64,000 nt of DNA from Salibacterium salarium. GTDB taxonomy: Bacteria; Bacillota; Bacilli; Bacillales; Marinococcaceae. A model generated the notes under the pieces. The model was given only the letters and a program-made list of their open reading frames with translations, made no database searches and had not been told where the DNA came from. Both the position numbers and the translations under genes were made by a program. Below, piece after piece: positions 46,365-55,528 of the stretch. The stretch's first letter is position 1, and every line of letters begins with the position of its first letter. Location of the stretch: NCBI RefSeq assembly GCF_030813635.1, contig NZ_JAUSUM010000002.1, positions 372,001-436,000 of the forward strand, in the 5' to 3' direction.

Positions 46365-47570
46365 ATGTCCATCATCGTTCAAAAATTCGGTGGTACGTCC
46401 GTGCGTAGTGAAGATACGAGATTAGCAGCATCCAAACATGTACAAAAAGCGGTTGAAGATGGCTATAAAGTTATTGTAGTGGTCTCTGCTATAGGAAGAA
46501 AAGGAGATCCGTACGCAACAGATACATTACTAGGTATGTTAAACAACGAAGGACCCGCATCATCAAGACGGGAACAAGATTTGCTCGTATCATGTGGAGA
46601 AATCATTTCTTCGGTTGTATTTACTGGTTTGCTTGGATCGCTTGGATTAGATGCAATGTCTTTTACAGGTGCGCAGGCTGGATTTAGAACGAATGAAGAG
46701 TTTGGAGGGGCTCACATTCTAAACATGGAATGTGAGCACTTACAAACTATGCTCCGTGATATCGATGTTGCTGTAGTTGCTGGTTTTCAAGGGGCGAGTA
46801 TGAGCGGTGAAACGACAACTCTAGGACGTGGAGGCAGTGACACATCAGCGGCCGCTCTAGCAGCAGCTGTTTCTGCTGATTATGTTGATATATTTACGGA
46901 TGTAAATGGAATAATGACGGCAGACCCCGGCATTGTGGAGGAAGCATCTATCATTGAATCTGTTACGTATCAAGAAATTTGTAATATGGCATATCAAGGA
47001 GCGAAAGTGATTCATCCAAGAGCGGTGGAAATAGCTATGCAGGCAGAAATTCCAATACGTATTCGTTCCACCCTATCAGATGAACCTGGGACCCTAATAT
47101 CTACATCCTCCAGTAATAAAAGGATACTAGATGAACGTCAAGTGACCGGAATTGCTCATATGTCAGGGTTGTCTCAAATAACGGTCAAAAGCAATGATTA
47201 TTTGACTTTGCAGGACAATGTATTTTACGAAATGGCGAGAGCAGGGATATCTGTTGACTTTATTAATATACAACCCTCAGCTGTCGTCTACACCGTTCCG
47301 GATGAGCGTGCAAATGAAGCAATCGATGTGTTGCGTGTGAAAGGCTATGAACCGGAATGTCTCTCTAGCTGTGCGAAGGTCTCGGCGGTTGGTGCAGGGA
47401 TGACAGGTGTTCCAGGCGTGGCATCTAAAATAGTGACCGCTTTAACAAAAGAAAATATTCAAATATTTCAATCTGCTGATTCTCATACTACTATATGGGT
47501 ACTTGTAAAGGAAGAAGATATGGAAAAAGCGGTACGGGCGCTTCATCAAATGTTTCAATTAGACCAATAG
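46365..47570 (+). CDS. dapG: aspartokinase I DapG
   Basis: A 401-residue aspartate kinase. VQKFGGTSV (5-13) is the nucleotide-binding signature, GRGGSDTSAAALAAAVSADYVDIFTDVNGIMTADP lies near 160-195, and two ACT domains follow from about 262 (ITGIAHMSGLSQITVKS and SAVGAGMTGVPGVASKIV). The position between asd and dapA points to the diaminopimelate-responsive isoenzyme DapG. It starts 13 nt after asd. Confidence 0.94.
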   Translation: MSIIVQKFGGTSVRSEDTRLAASKHVQKAVEDGYKVIVVVSAIGRKGDPYATDTLLGMLNNEGPASSRREQDLLVSCGEIISSVVFTGLLGSLGLDAMSFTGAQAGFRTNEEFGGAHILNMECEHLQTMLRDIDVAVVAGFQGASMSGETTTLGRGGSDTSAAALAAAVSADYVDIFTDVNGIMTADPGIVEEASIIESVTYQEICNMAYQGAKVIHPRAVEIAMQAEIPIRIRSTLSDEPGTLISTSSSNKRILDERQVTGIAHMSGLSQITVKSNDYLTLQDNVFYEMARAGISVDFINIQPSAVVYTVPDERANEAIDVLRVKGYEPECLSSCAKVSAVGAGMTGVPGVASKIVTALTKENIQIFQSADSHTTIWVLVKEEDMEKAVRALHQMFQLDQ

Positions 47571-47616
47571 TAAGCATAGATCTGGGGCGGATGAAAAGGA
47601 AAGGGGCTGAATATGA

Positions 47617-48489
47617 TTGGAATTCGGTCGATTGTTCACCGCTATGATCACCCCATTTGATAACAAAGGAAATTTAGATTGGCCAACACTTGAACCTTTA
47701 GTAGAGCATCTTTTAGCCACGGGTTCAGAAGGTTTAGTTGTTGCTGGTACAACTGGGGAGTCCCCTACGTTAAAAACAGAAGAAAAACTAGCTCTTTTTA
47801 AGCGTGTTAAAGAGATTGCAGATAATCGAGCTGTTGTAATAGCTGGAACGGGAACAAATGATACCGCTTATTCCGAAGAATTGACACAGCAAGCAGTGAA
47901 AACAGGGGTCGATGGTTTCATGGCCGTCACTCCTTATTACAACAAACCAAGTCAAGAAGGGATGTACCACCATTTTAAAATGATTGCGAATGCAGCGTCT
48001 TCATTGCCGCTTATGATATATAATATTCCCGGACGCTGTATTGTTAATTTAGATGCAGATACGTTGCTTCGTCTTACGGAGATACCAAATATAACATCTG
48101 TAAAAGAAGCAAGTGGAGATCTTGATCAAATTGCTTATGTCGTAGACAAGAGCCCGGATGATTTTTACGTTTACAGTGGGGATGATTCGTCTACGTTGCC
48201 AATCATGTCAATCGGAGGCTCAGGAGTGGTTTCTGTGGCAGCACATGTGATTGGAAACGAGATAAAAATGATGATTGATAACTTTGCAGCAGGAGAAACA
48301 CTAAAAGCAGCAGCGGCTCACCGAAGGTTGCTGTCGCAAATGAAAGCTTGTTTTATGACACCAAATCCAGCTCCAGTTAAAGGTTTACTCGAACAAATTG
48401 GAATTGGTACAAGAATGACACGAGCACCAATTATTCCTTTGAATGAAGCGGAATTAAAACAGCTTGAGGAATGGTTCAGCCTGGCCTAA
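47617..48489 (+). CDS. dapA: 4-hydroxy-tetrahydrodipicolinate synthase
   Basis: A 290-residue (beta/alpha)8 aldolase condensing pyruvate and aspartate semialdehyde. GTTGE is at 44-48, Tyr136 in MIYNIPGR, and the Schiff-base Lys163 in SVKEASGD. I start at TTG 47617, 10 nt after AAGGGG; this gives MEFGRLFTAMITPF, matching DapA, while the ATG at 47613 is in another frame and soon stops. Length equals B. subtilis DapA. The terminator stem overlaps the last codons. Confidence 0.95.
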   Translation: MEFGRLFTAMITPFDNKGNLDWPTLEPLVEHLLATGSEGLVVAGTTGESPTLKTEEKLALFKRVKEIADNRAVVIAGTGTNDTAYSEELTQQAVKTGVDGFMAVTPYYNKPSQEGMYHHFKMIANAASSLPLMIYNIPGRCIVNLDADTLLRLTEIPNITSVKEASGDLDQIAYVVDKSPDDFYVYSGDDSSTLPIMSIGGSGVVSVAAHVIGNEIKMMIDNFAAGETLKAAAAHRRLLSQMKACFMTPNPAPVKGLLEQIGIGTRMTRAPIIPLNEAELKQLEEWFSLA

Positions 48490-48502
48490 GCCAGGCTTTT
48501 CT
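48478..48502 (+). terminator. intrinsic terminator overlapping the dapA stop
   Basis: AGCCTGGC (48478-48485) and GCCAGGCT (48490-48497) form an 8-bp stem with a CTAA loop containing most of the dapA stop codon, followed by TTTTCTT. The 5' arm encodes the last residues of DapA. Confidence 0.87.
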
Positions 48503-48526
48503 TATTATAAAAAAGCAATTATAGGC

Positions 48527-48556
48527 TTGTATTCTGTTTTCTATTTGAGTTATACT
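48527..48556 (+). promoter_or_regulatory. candidate sigma-A promoter for rnjB
   Basis: TTGTAT (48527-48532), 18-nt spacer, TATACT (48551-48556). It leaves a leader of about 165 nt before the TTG of rnjB, in which I see no clear known motif. Confidence 0.5.
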
Positions 48557-48728
48557 ACAAAGAAGTGATGTGTTCGGGTGCGTAATTTATTGTTATAGAA
48601 AAAACGATTATTTTTACAGGTACCGTGGAAGTGGTATGTAAAATAATAAGTGTGACTGTACAATAAAAAACATAACGATGTATGGTATCCATTAAACGAC
48701 AGAATTGAATATTTAGGAGGAAATAACG

Positions 48729-50396
48729 TTGTCAAAGCAGTCATTAGAAACGATACGTGTTTTTGCTTTAGGCGGAATTGGTGAAATCGGTAAAAACATG
48801 TATGTCATTGAAACAGAAGAAGATATCCTCATTATAGATGCTGGATTGATGTTTCCAGAGGACGATATGCTCGGGGTTGATGTGGTAATACCAGATATCT
48901 CATATCTTGTACAAAATAAAGATCGAGTGCGGGGGATTGTTCTAACACATGGACATGAAGACCGCATTGGAGCTCTTGCCTATATATTAAGAAAGATTAA
49001 TGCGCCGGTGTATGGAACAAAATTAACTATAGGTCTTGTTGAAGATCATATTAAAGAAAAAGGGTTGCGGAAAAAAACAGATTTGCGTTTAATACATGGT
49101 GACAGCCGCATCACTGTTGGACAGTTACCGGTTCAATTTTTTCGCACGACGCACAGCATTCCTGATTCTATCGGAGTTTGTGTAGATACACCACAAGGCA
49201 AAATTGTTCATACAGGGGACTTTAAAATTGATCAAACACCCGTTGACGGACGATTTACAGATATTGATAAATTGACGTGGATTGGGAAAAAAGGAGTATT
49301 ATGCTTGTTGTCTGATAGTACCAATGCAGAACTTCCTGGTACTTCTCCTTCTGAAACGTCAACAGGTCAAGGTATAACCGACGTGTTTGAAGAAGCTGAT
49401 GGCAGAATAGTGATTACAACATTTGCCTCAAATGTTCATCGAATTCAACAAGTAATTAACGCTGCTGAAAAAGAAAATCGAAAAATAGCCGTCGTCGGTC
49501 ATAGTATGAGTAAAGTGATTGAAATTGCGAGAAATATGGAATACTTACACTGCTCTGATGACATGTTTATTGATACAAGCAAAGTGGAAGAATATGATGA
49601 TAATCAAGTAGCGATCCTTTGTACAGGAAGCCAAGGTGAGCCGATGTCAGCTCTGACACGGATGGCAAAAGGAGCTCACCGTCAGCTGACGATTGAAAGC
49701 GGTGATACTGTCGTTATCGCAGCAAATCCAATTCCGGGAAATGAAAAGTCAGTTTCTCGCATTATTGATTTTCTTTATCAATTAGGAGCCGACGTCATTT
49801 ATGGGGATGCCAATGTTCATGCATCTGGTCACGGAAGCCAGGAAGAACTTATGCTCATGCTTAACTTATTAAAGCCAACGTATTTCATCCCAGTACACGG
49901 GGAATATAGAATGCAGGCTGCTCATGCAGAATTAGCGGAGAAGACAGGAGTACTTCCAGACCATTCATTTCTTCTCGACAAAGGTGAAGTTGTTGAATTT
50001 ACGAAAGGGAAAGCTAAGCGAGCAGGTAAAGTACAATCCGGTAACGTATTGATAGATGGACTTGGTGTTGGAGATGTTGGTAATATTGTCTTACGTGATC
50101 GTAGACTGTTATCTGAAGATGGCATCCTTGTTGTGGTGGTAACATTAAATAAAAAATCCAGTGGTATTGTATCTGGTCCCGATATTATTTCACGAGGTTT
50201 TGTTTATGTCCGGGAATCAGAAGAGTTGCTTGAAGAAGCTAACAAAAAAGTAACGTCAACGTTAGAAAAAGCATTGGCTGAAAATGTGAAGGAATGGTCA
50301 ACGTTAAAAAGTAATATAAGAGATGTTCTTAGCCGCTACTTATATGAAAAGACTAAAAGACGCCCGATGATATTACCTATTATTATGGAAGTATAA
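48729..50396 (+). CDS. rnjB: ribonuclease J2
   Basis: A 555-residue metallo-beta-lactamase/beta-CASP ribonuclease, same length as B. subtilis RNase J2. The motif LTHGHEDRIG (residues 72-81) has Arg79 where catalytic J1-type enzymes have His. J2 proteins are also degenerate here and nearly inactive alone but stimulate J1 in complex. Other motifs, GDFKIDQTPV, LSDSTNAE, ASGHGSQEELMLML and the C-terminal YEKTKRRPMILPIIMEV, are intact. TTG 48729 follows TAGGAGG. The place after dapA and before tepA fits rnjB (ymfA). Confidence 0.93.
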   Translation: MSKQSLETIRVFALGGIGEIGKNMYVIETEEDILIIDAGLMFPEDDMLGVDVVIPDISYLVQNKDRVRGIVLTHGHEDRIGALAYILRKINAPVYGTKLTIGLVEDHIKEKGLRKKTDLRLIHGDSRITVGQLPVQFFRTTHSIPDSIGVCVDTPQGKIVHTGDFKIDQTPVDGRFTDIDKLTWIGKKGVLCLLSDSTNAELPGTSPSETSTGQGITDVFEEADGRIVITTFASNVHRIQQVINAAEKENRKIAVVGHSMSKVIEIARNMEYLHCSDDMFIDTSKVEEYDDNQVAILCTGSQGEPMSALTRMAKGAHRQLTIESGDTVVIAANPIPGNEKSVSRIIDFLYQLGADVIYGDANVHASGHGSQEELMLMLNLLKPTYFIPVHGEYRMQAAHAELAEKTGVLPDHSFLLDKGEVVEFTKGKAKRAGKVQSGNVLIDGLGVGDVGNIVLRDRRLLSEDGILVVVVTLNKKSSGIVSGPDIISRGFVYVRESEELLEEANKKVTSTLEKALAENVKEWSTLKSNIRDVLSRYLYEKTKRRPMILPIIMEV

Positions 50397-50397
50397 G

Positions 50398-50548
50398 AAA
50401 AGAGGTTGGGACAAAAGAAAAATATGCGGTAGTAAACACGAATGTCTTGTGGCGCAGCGATTTGTCTTAGGAACGAAAAATGCCGAACGATTTTACAAAA
50501 TCGTTCGGCATTTTTCGTTCTTATAAAGGTTTAGTCCCAGCCCCTTTT
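50398..50548. repeat. 151-nt foldback element (GGTTGGGAC type) between rnjB and tepA
   Basis: An outer imperfect stem, AAAAGAGGTTGGGAC (50398-50412) with GTCCCAGCCCCTTTT (50534-50548), encloses a perfect 24-bp inverted repeat: arms 50471-50494 and 50497-50520 around a 2-nt formal loop, core TGCCGAACGATTTT. The GGTTGGGAC/GTCCCAGCC ends recall hairpin repeats dispersed in intergenic regions of many Firmicutes. The inner hairpin can serve as a bidirectional terminator. The rest of the 290-nt gap (50549-50686) has no gene. Confidence 0.7.
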
Positions 50549-50686
50549 TAAATGGATGACTCTATTGGGAAAAGTATGAACGTTTCTTCTGCAGGGAGAT
50601 GTTTTCTTATGTTACACAAGAAATAACGAATGAATGACAGGCTCTGTTGTCATACTATGAGTACAACAATAAAGGAGGTATTATAC

Positions 50687-51460
50687 ATGCCACAGGACGA
50701 AGATCCATCCACACCACAAAACCCGCCTGATACATCGCCGCAAACGCCATCTAAACAACCGGATAAAGAGGACCAAAAAAGCAGTCTTGTAAACAAAATA
50801 CAAGAACTGGGGCAAACAAATGTTGCTGAGATGGAAAACTCTAATATTCATTGCATTACAGTAGTTGGTCAAATTGAGGGGCATATGCAACTCCCACCTC
50901 AAAATAAAACGACTAAGTATGAACATATTATCCCCCAGCTCGTCGCAGTGGAACAAAACCCTAAAATTGAAGGGCTTATGCTCATTTTGAATACAGTTGG
51001 AGGAGACGTAGAGGCGGGGCTTGCTATTTCTGAAATGGTGGCTAGTATGAGTAAACCGACGACAGCTCTCGTTTTAGGAGGGGGTCATTCAATTGGTGTG
51101 CCTATTGCCGTTGCCGCAAAGCATTCATTTATAGCGGAAACAGCTACCATGACGATTCACCCAATTCGATTGAATGGTCTTGTGATTGGAGTGCCTCAAA
51201 CGTTTGAATATTTGGAAAAAATGCAGGAAAGAGTTATCAATTTTGTCACTCACCACTCCAATATTGAAGAAGAAACGTTTAAAGATTTGATGTTTGCGAA
51301 AGGAAATTTAACGAGAGATATTGGTACAAATGTTATTGGAGAAGATGCAGTGAAATATGGCTTAATTGACACTGTTGGTGGCATAGGTTCCGCTTTGCAG
51401 AGATTAAACGAACTAATTGAAGAAAGCAAGGATGATAAAAATGGAGGAATACTTCAATGA
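50687..51460 (+). CDS. tepA: ClpP-like serine protease TepA
   Basis: A 257-residue ClpP/crotonase-fold protein (TepA/YmfB), implicated in spore protein turnover or translocation. After a Pro/Asp-rich N-terminal tail (1-60) the fold begins, with [25 protein letters not shown], the nucleophile region [15 protein letters not shown] and the His in [12 protein letters not shown] start at ATG 50687, 6-7 nt after AAAGGAGG; the longer frame from 50630 adds 19 residues without a site. It overlaps ylzJ by 4 nt. Confidence 0.9.
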   Translation: MPQDEDPSTPQNPPDTSPQTPSKQPDKEDQKSSLVNKIQELGQTNVAEMENSNIHCITVVGQIEGHMQLPPQNKTTKYEHIIPQLVAVEQNPKIEGLMLILNTVGGDVEAGLAISEMVASMSKPTTALVLGGGHSIGVPIAVAAKHSFIAETATMTIHPIRLNGLVIGVPQTFEYLEKMQERVINFVTHHSNIEEETFKDLMFAKGNLTRDIGTNVIGEDAVKYGLIDTVGGIGSALQRLNELIEESKDDKNGGILQ

Positions 51461-51669
51461 TTTTATACACCCCACTGGGCATAGAATCTATATTTCCTCC
51501 GGATGAAAAAGGTTGGGAAAATATACGAACCATCCCTATTACTCACGGAAGCCTTACAATCGAAAAATCTGAAGATGGTACGTGGACAATAGTTGGAATG
51601 AATAGTTCGAATCCGCACGATTATATGGATCCAAACTACCAACCAGGATCAGTATGGAATGATTCATAG
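51457..51669 (+). CDS. ylzJ: YlzJ-like protein
   Basis: A 70-residue protein of the YlzJ family, found after tepA in Bacillales. It begins [15 protein letters not shown] and ends near [10 protein letters not shown], both family features. It is probably soluble; its function is unknown. Its ATG overlaps the tepA stop. Confidence 0.87.
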   Translation: MILYTPLGIESIFPPDEKGWENIRTIPITHGSLTIEKSEDGTWTIVGMNSSNPHDYMDPNYQPGSVWNDS

Positions 51670-51706
51670 TGATCTTTGTGTAAGGGGAGGAAATAGAGGA
51701 AAGATA

Positions 51707-51780
51707 TGCTATAATATAAAGAAGAAGCAAGATGACAAACAAGGCTGTCTCCCCTGCCATACATTTGGAGGCAGCCTGCT
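51707..51780 (+). promoter_or_regulatory. extended -10 promoter and hairpin in the spoIIIE leader
   Basis: TGCTATAAT (51707-51715) is a perfect extended -10, without a good -35. About 25 nt downstream AGGCTGTCTCC (51742-51752) pairs with GGAGGCAGCCT (51767-51777) in a stem with one mismatch, followed by GCTTTGTT. The hairpin could terminate transcripts coming from ylzJ or attenuate those from this promoter. Confidence 0.5.
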
Positions 51781-51850
51781 TTGTTATGAATAGTTCTTTT
51801 ACATACAAATGCAATGAGATTAAACGAAGGACATGGAATGAGGTGAGAAC

Positions 51851-54208
51851 ATGGCGAAAAAAACGAAACAGAAGAAACGAACAACAAAGAAATCAAAGCA
51901 ATGGAAAGAACAAATGAAATATGAACTAACCGGACTGTTTCTGTTTACTTTCGGTATTTTAGCCCTTTTTCATCTGGGTAGAGCCGGTGAAGTAACGCTG
52001 TCTCTATTTCGTTTTTTTGCTGGAGAATGGGCACCGTTGTTAAATATCGGTTTATTAATTATAGCTGCTGCTCTTATTGTGAAACGTCGGTTTCCGCCGC
52101 TCACTGGGAAGCGTTTGAGTGGAGTATATCTTGGTATTATTACTGTTCTGTTATTAAGCCACGTTCAAATGTTTGAAAATTTAGGAGCTCAAGGAACCTA
52201 TCCTGAAAGTTCAGCGATTATAACGACATTTAATCTTTTTATGCTGGACCCCTTTGATCAAGGCATTATTAACGATTTAGGTGGAGGAATGGTAGGATCC
52301 CTTCTGTTCGTGCTAACTCGATTTTTATTTGACACAGCTGGAACAAGAATAATTGCAGTGTTATTATTCATTCTTTCTTTTATATTAATTACTGGTTTAT
52401 CTATTCAAGATATGATTCAGTATATTTATAAAAAAACTGGACCAAAATTAAAACAGATTCAAACTTTTATTAAAGAAAAAGGAAACGTAGTGAAAAAACG
52501 AAGGGACAAAAACAAGAAAGAACAAAAAAGTACTTCAACAGCACCGGAAACTGTTACCGCGTCCGAAAAAAAATCTCTCTCTGGCCAAGGGGAAGGTGTA
52601 CCAGAACCGGTAATCTATAACTTTGCCGAAAACGCTTATACATCGACAGAAAAAGAGGAAAAAACGCCGGCTAAAGTCGAAAATTCGAACGTGAAAGACA
52701 TGCAAAGGGAAGAAGACGATAATGACTCGATTCGAGATGTGCCATTACACCGTGAAGAACAAGAAAACATAAATTATGAATTGCCTTCTCTTAGTATTTT
52801 GGGTTCTTCTCAGCATAACTCTCAAGAACAAGAGCGAAATTTAATTTCTTCAAATGCAAGAAAATTAGAAGAAACATTACAAAGCTTCGGGGTAAAGGCG
52901 AGGGTGAATGAAGTTCACTTAGGACCAGCTGTTACCAAGTATGAGGTGCAGCCTGATACTGGGGTGAAAGTAAGTAAAATAGTAAATTTAGCAGATGATC
53001 TTGCGCTTGCGCTTGCAGCTAAAGATATTCGTATGGAAGCACCAATTCCAGGTAAAGCGGCAATTGGTATCGAAGTTCCAAATGCAGAAGTAGCGATGGT
53101 CACTTTACGCGAAGTTATTGAAGCAGGCTATCAAAAAGAGGATCATGTCTTGTCGGTGGCTCTTGGTCGAGACATTTCAGGAGAGCCAGTATTGGCATCC
53201 CTTGATAAGATGCCACACCTCCTTGTGGCTGGGGCAACCGGCAGCGGAAAAAGTGTATGTATTAACGGAATTATCACCAGTATTTTGATGAAGGCACGGC
53301 CTCATGAAGTGAAATTGATGATGATTGACCCTAAAATGGTTGAATTGAATGTTTATAATGGAGTGCCACATTTGCTGACACCAGTTGTAACAGAACCTAA
53401 AAAAGCCGCACAAGCATTAAAAAAAGTCGTCGCTGAAATGGAAAGACGATATGATCTATTCTCTCATACAGGCACAAGGAATATGGAAGGCTATAATGAA
53501 CTGGTTAAAAAGCAAAATCAAAAAAATGATGAAAAACAGCCGGAACTTCCATACATTGTTGTGATTGTGGATGAGTTAGCTGATTTAATGATGGTGGCTT
53601 CCAATGAAGTGGAGGATTCAATTACAAGACTTGCACAAATGGCAAGAGCTGCCGGCATTCACATGATTATTGCGACACAGCGTCCATCTGTTGATGTAAT
53701 TACCGGTGTCATCAAGGCAAATATTCCGTCTCGTATTGCTTTTGGCGTTTCTAGTCAAACGGATTCCCGCACCATTCTTGATGCAGGAGGTGCGGATAAA
53801 TTGTTAGGCAAAGGCGATATGTTATTTCAGCCTGTAGGTTCGAACCGGTCCACTCGTGTACAAGGCGCTTTTGTTTCTGATCAAGAGGTGGAACAAGTAG
53901 TTGAAGCAGTAGTTGCGCAACAAAAGGCCATTTATCAAGAGGATATGATACCCGAAGATAAGCCGGAAGTGAAAGAAGAAGTGCAGGATGATCTGTATGA
54001 AGACGCGGTAGAGCTTATCGTTCATATGCAAAGCGCTTCTGTCTCGATGTTGCAACGAAGGTTTCGAATAGGATATACAAGAGCAGCTCGTCTCATTGAT
54101 GAAATGGAAATGAGAGGAATAGTTGGCCCTTATGGGGGGAGTAAACCTAGAGATGTTCTTGTAAGCGATCATAAGGAACAAGAAAGTGAAGAATTATCGT
54201 CACAATAA
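51851..54208 (+). CDS. spoIIIE: DNA translocase SpoIIIE/FtsK
   Basis: A 785-residue septal DNA pump that moves the forespore chromosome. The basic N-terminus ([14 protein letters not shown]) is followed by four membrane helices within about 25-185, a charged linker (200-320), the alpha/beta motor domains with Walker A GATGSGKS at 461-468 and Walker [12 protein letters not shown] near 574-584, and a C-terminal gamma winged-helix (about 715-780, [34 protein letters not shown]) that reads the orienting sequence. Length and site after tepA-ylzJ point to SpoIIIE. Confidence 0.94.
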   Translation: MAKKTKQKKRTTKKSKQWKEQMKYELTGLFLFTFGILALFHLGRAGEVTLSLFRFFAGEWAPLLNIGLLIIAAALIVKRRFPPLTGKRLSGVYLGIITVLLLSHVQMFENLGAQGTYPESSAIITTFNLFMLDPFDQGIINDLGGGMVGSLLFVLTRFLFDTAGTRIIAVLLFILSFILITGLSIQDMIQYIYKKTGPKLKQIQTFIKEKGNVVKKRRDKNKKEQKSTSTAPETVTASEKKSLSGQGEGVPEPVIYNFAENAYTSTEKEEKTPAKVENSNVKDMQREEDDNDSIRDVPLHREEQENINYELPSLSILGSSQHNSQEQERNLISSNARKLEETLQSFGVKARVNEVHLGPAVTKYEVQPDTGVKVSKIVNLADDLALALAAKDIRMEAPIPGKAAIGIEVPNAEVAMVTLREVIEAGYQKEDHVLSVALGRDISGEPVLASLDKMPHLLVAGATGSGKSVCINGIITSILMKARPHEVKLMMIDPKMVELNVYNGVPHLLTPVVTEPKKAAQALKKVVAEMERRYDLFSHTGTRNMEGYNELVKKQNQKNDEKQPELPYIVVIVDELADLMMVASNEVEDSITRLAQMARAAGIHMIIATQRPSVDVITGVIKANIPSRIAFGVSSQTDSRTILDAGGADKLLGKGDMLFQPVGSNRSTRVQGAFVSDQEVEQVVEAVVAQQKAIYQEDMIPEDKPEVKEEVQDDLYEDAVELIVHMQSASVSMLQRRFRIGYTRAARLIDEMEMRGIVGPYGGSKPRDVLVSDHKEQESEELSSQ

Positions 54209-54244
54209 TTATAATGTAGGAAATGAAGGAGGAAACGGTAAAAT

Positions 54245-55528
54245 ATGCATGAAGAACAAATGATAACGGTCAATGGACTAAATATCCATTTGATTCCAAC
54301 TACAAAATATAAAACAGCAACGCTTGTACTTCAAATTAAAACAAAGCTATCCAAAGAGACAGCTACAAAGCGAGCGCTGTTAGCTAACGTATTACAAAGT
54401 GCAACGAATGAGTTCCCATCGAGAAAACAGATTAGATTATACTTGGATGAATTATATGGTGCTACATTTCAAACTGATGTTCAGCGAAAAGGAGAAAATC
54501 ACGTTATAACAATGCGCATGGAATCTGCTAACGAAAGGTTTTTAAAAGAAGCTCCTCCGCTATTTAAAAAGAATCTTTCTTTTTTAAGAAATGCGCTTGA
54601 AGATCCTTATTTAAAGGAAGGTAAATTTTCAGAGAAAGTAATAAAAGAAGAAAAACGTACGTTAAAACAACGAATCCAGTCCATATACGATGACAAAATG
54701 AGGTATGCGAATAAACGGTTATTAGAGGTAATGTGTAAGAATGAGCCGTTTTCTGTTCATCCTTATGGAGACTTTGAAGAGGTAGATGCCATTACTGCAG
54801 ATGATTTGATGGATGAATATAAACGGATGTTGGAAGAAGATGATATTCGACTTTATATCGTCGGTGATCTCAAAGCAGAAGAAGTAAAAGAAGCGGCTTC
54901 GATTTTTACAAAGGCAGAATCTAAGGCTGATGACACGACCACTCTGTCAGCTTCTGAACCGAATCAATCACAAGAAAAGATAGAAACAGATGATATTCAA
55001 CAAGGTAAACTTCATATGGGATACAGAACGCCAATTACATTTTCTGACAATCGATTTCCGGCTGCTCAGGTGATGAATGGTTTGTTTGGTGGTTTTCCAA
55101 ACTCCAAGTTGTTCATTAATGTACGTGAAAAGGAAAGTATGGCCTATTATGCTGCATCAAGATATGAAAGCCAAAAAGGAATTATCCTTGTTATGGCCGG
55201 TATTGAGGTAGATAATTATAATAAAGCAGTTAATATTATAAAAAAACAGCTTGAGGATATAAAACAAGGAAATATTGCTGATGAAGATGTGGAGCAGACA
55301 AAAGGAATGGTCAAAAACCAATTGCTTGAAACAGCAGATAATGCAAGAGGTTTAATTGAATTATATTATCAAGGGGTAAATGCTAATCACAATCGTTCTC
55401 TTGAAGATTGGCTTTCGGCAATAGATGCTGTCACTAAGGAAGATGTGGTTCAATCTGCTTCTACTGTTGAATTAGACACTATTTATTTTTTGAGAAGCGA
55501 GGAGGATAATAATGACGGAAGTAATTAA
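54245..55528 (+). CDS. ymfF: M16-like protein YmfF, non-catalytic type
   Basis: A 427-residue M16 peptidase-family protein. The zinc motif HxxEH expected near residues 40-55 is missing (the sequence reads KRALLANVLQSATNEFPS), so it is probably the inactive partner of the next gene product. The second domain (HMGYRTPITFSDNRFPAAQVMNGLFGGFPNSKLFINVREKESMAYYAASRYES) is well preserved. It overlaps ymfH by 17 nt. In B. subtilis ymfF-ymfH have the same arrangement. Confidence 0.9.
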   Translation: MHEEQMITVNGLNIHLIPTTKYKTATLVLQIKTKLSKETATKRALLANVLQSATNEFPSRKQIRLYLDELYGATFQTDVQRKGENHVITMRMESANERFLKEAPPLFKKNLSFLRNALEDPYLKEGKFSEKVIKEEKRTLKQRIQSIYDDKMRYANKRLLEVMCKNEPFSVHPYGDFEEVDAITADDLMDEYKRMLEEDDIRLYIVGDLKAEEVKEAASIFTKAESKADDTTTLSASEPNQSQEKIETDDIQQGKLHMGYRTPITFSDNRFPAAQVMNGLFGGFPNSKLFINVREKESMAYYAASRYESQKGIILVMAGIEVDNYNKAVNIIKKQLEDIKQGNIADEDVEQTKGMVKNQLLETADNARGLIELYYQGVNANHNRSLEDWLSAIDAVTKEDVVQSASTVELDTIYFLRSEEDNNDGSN

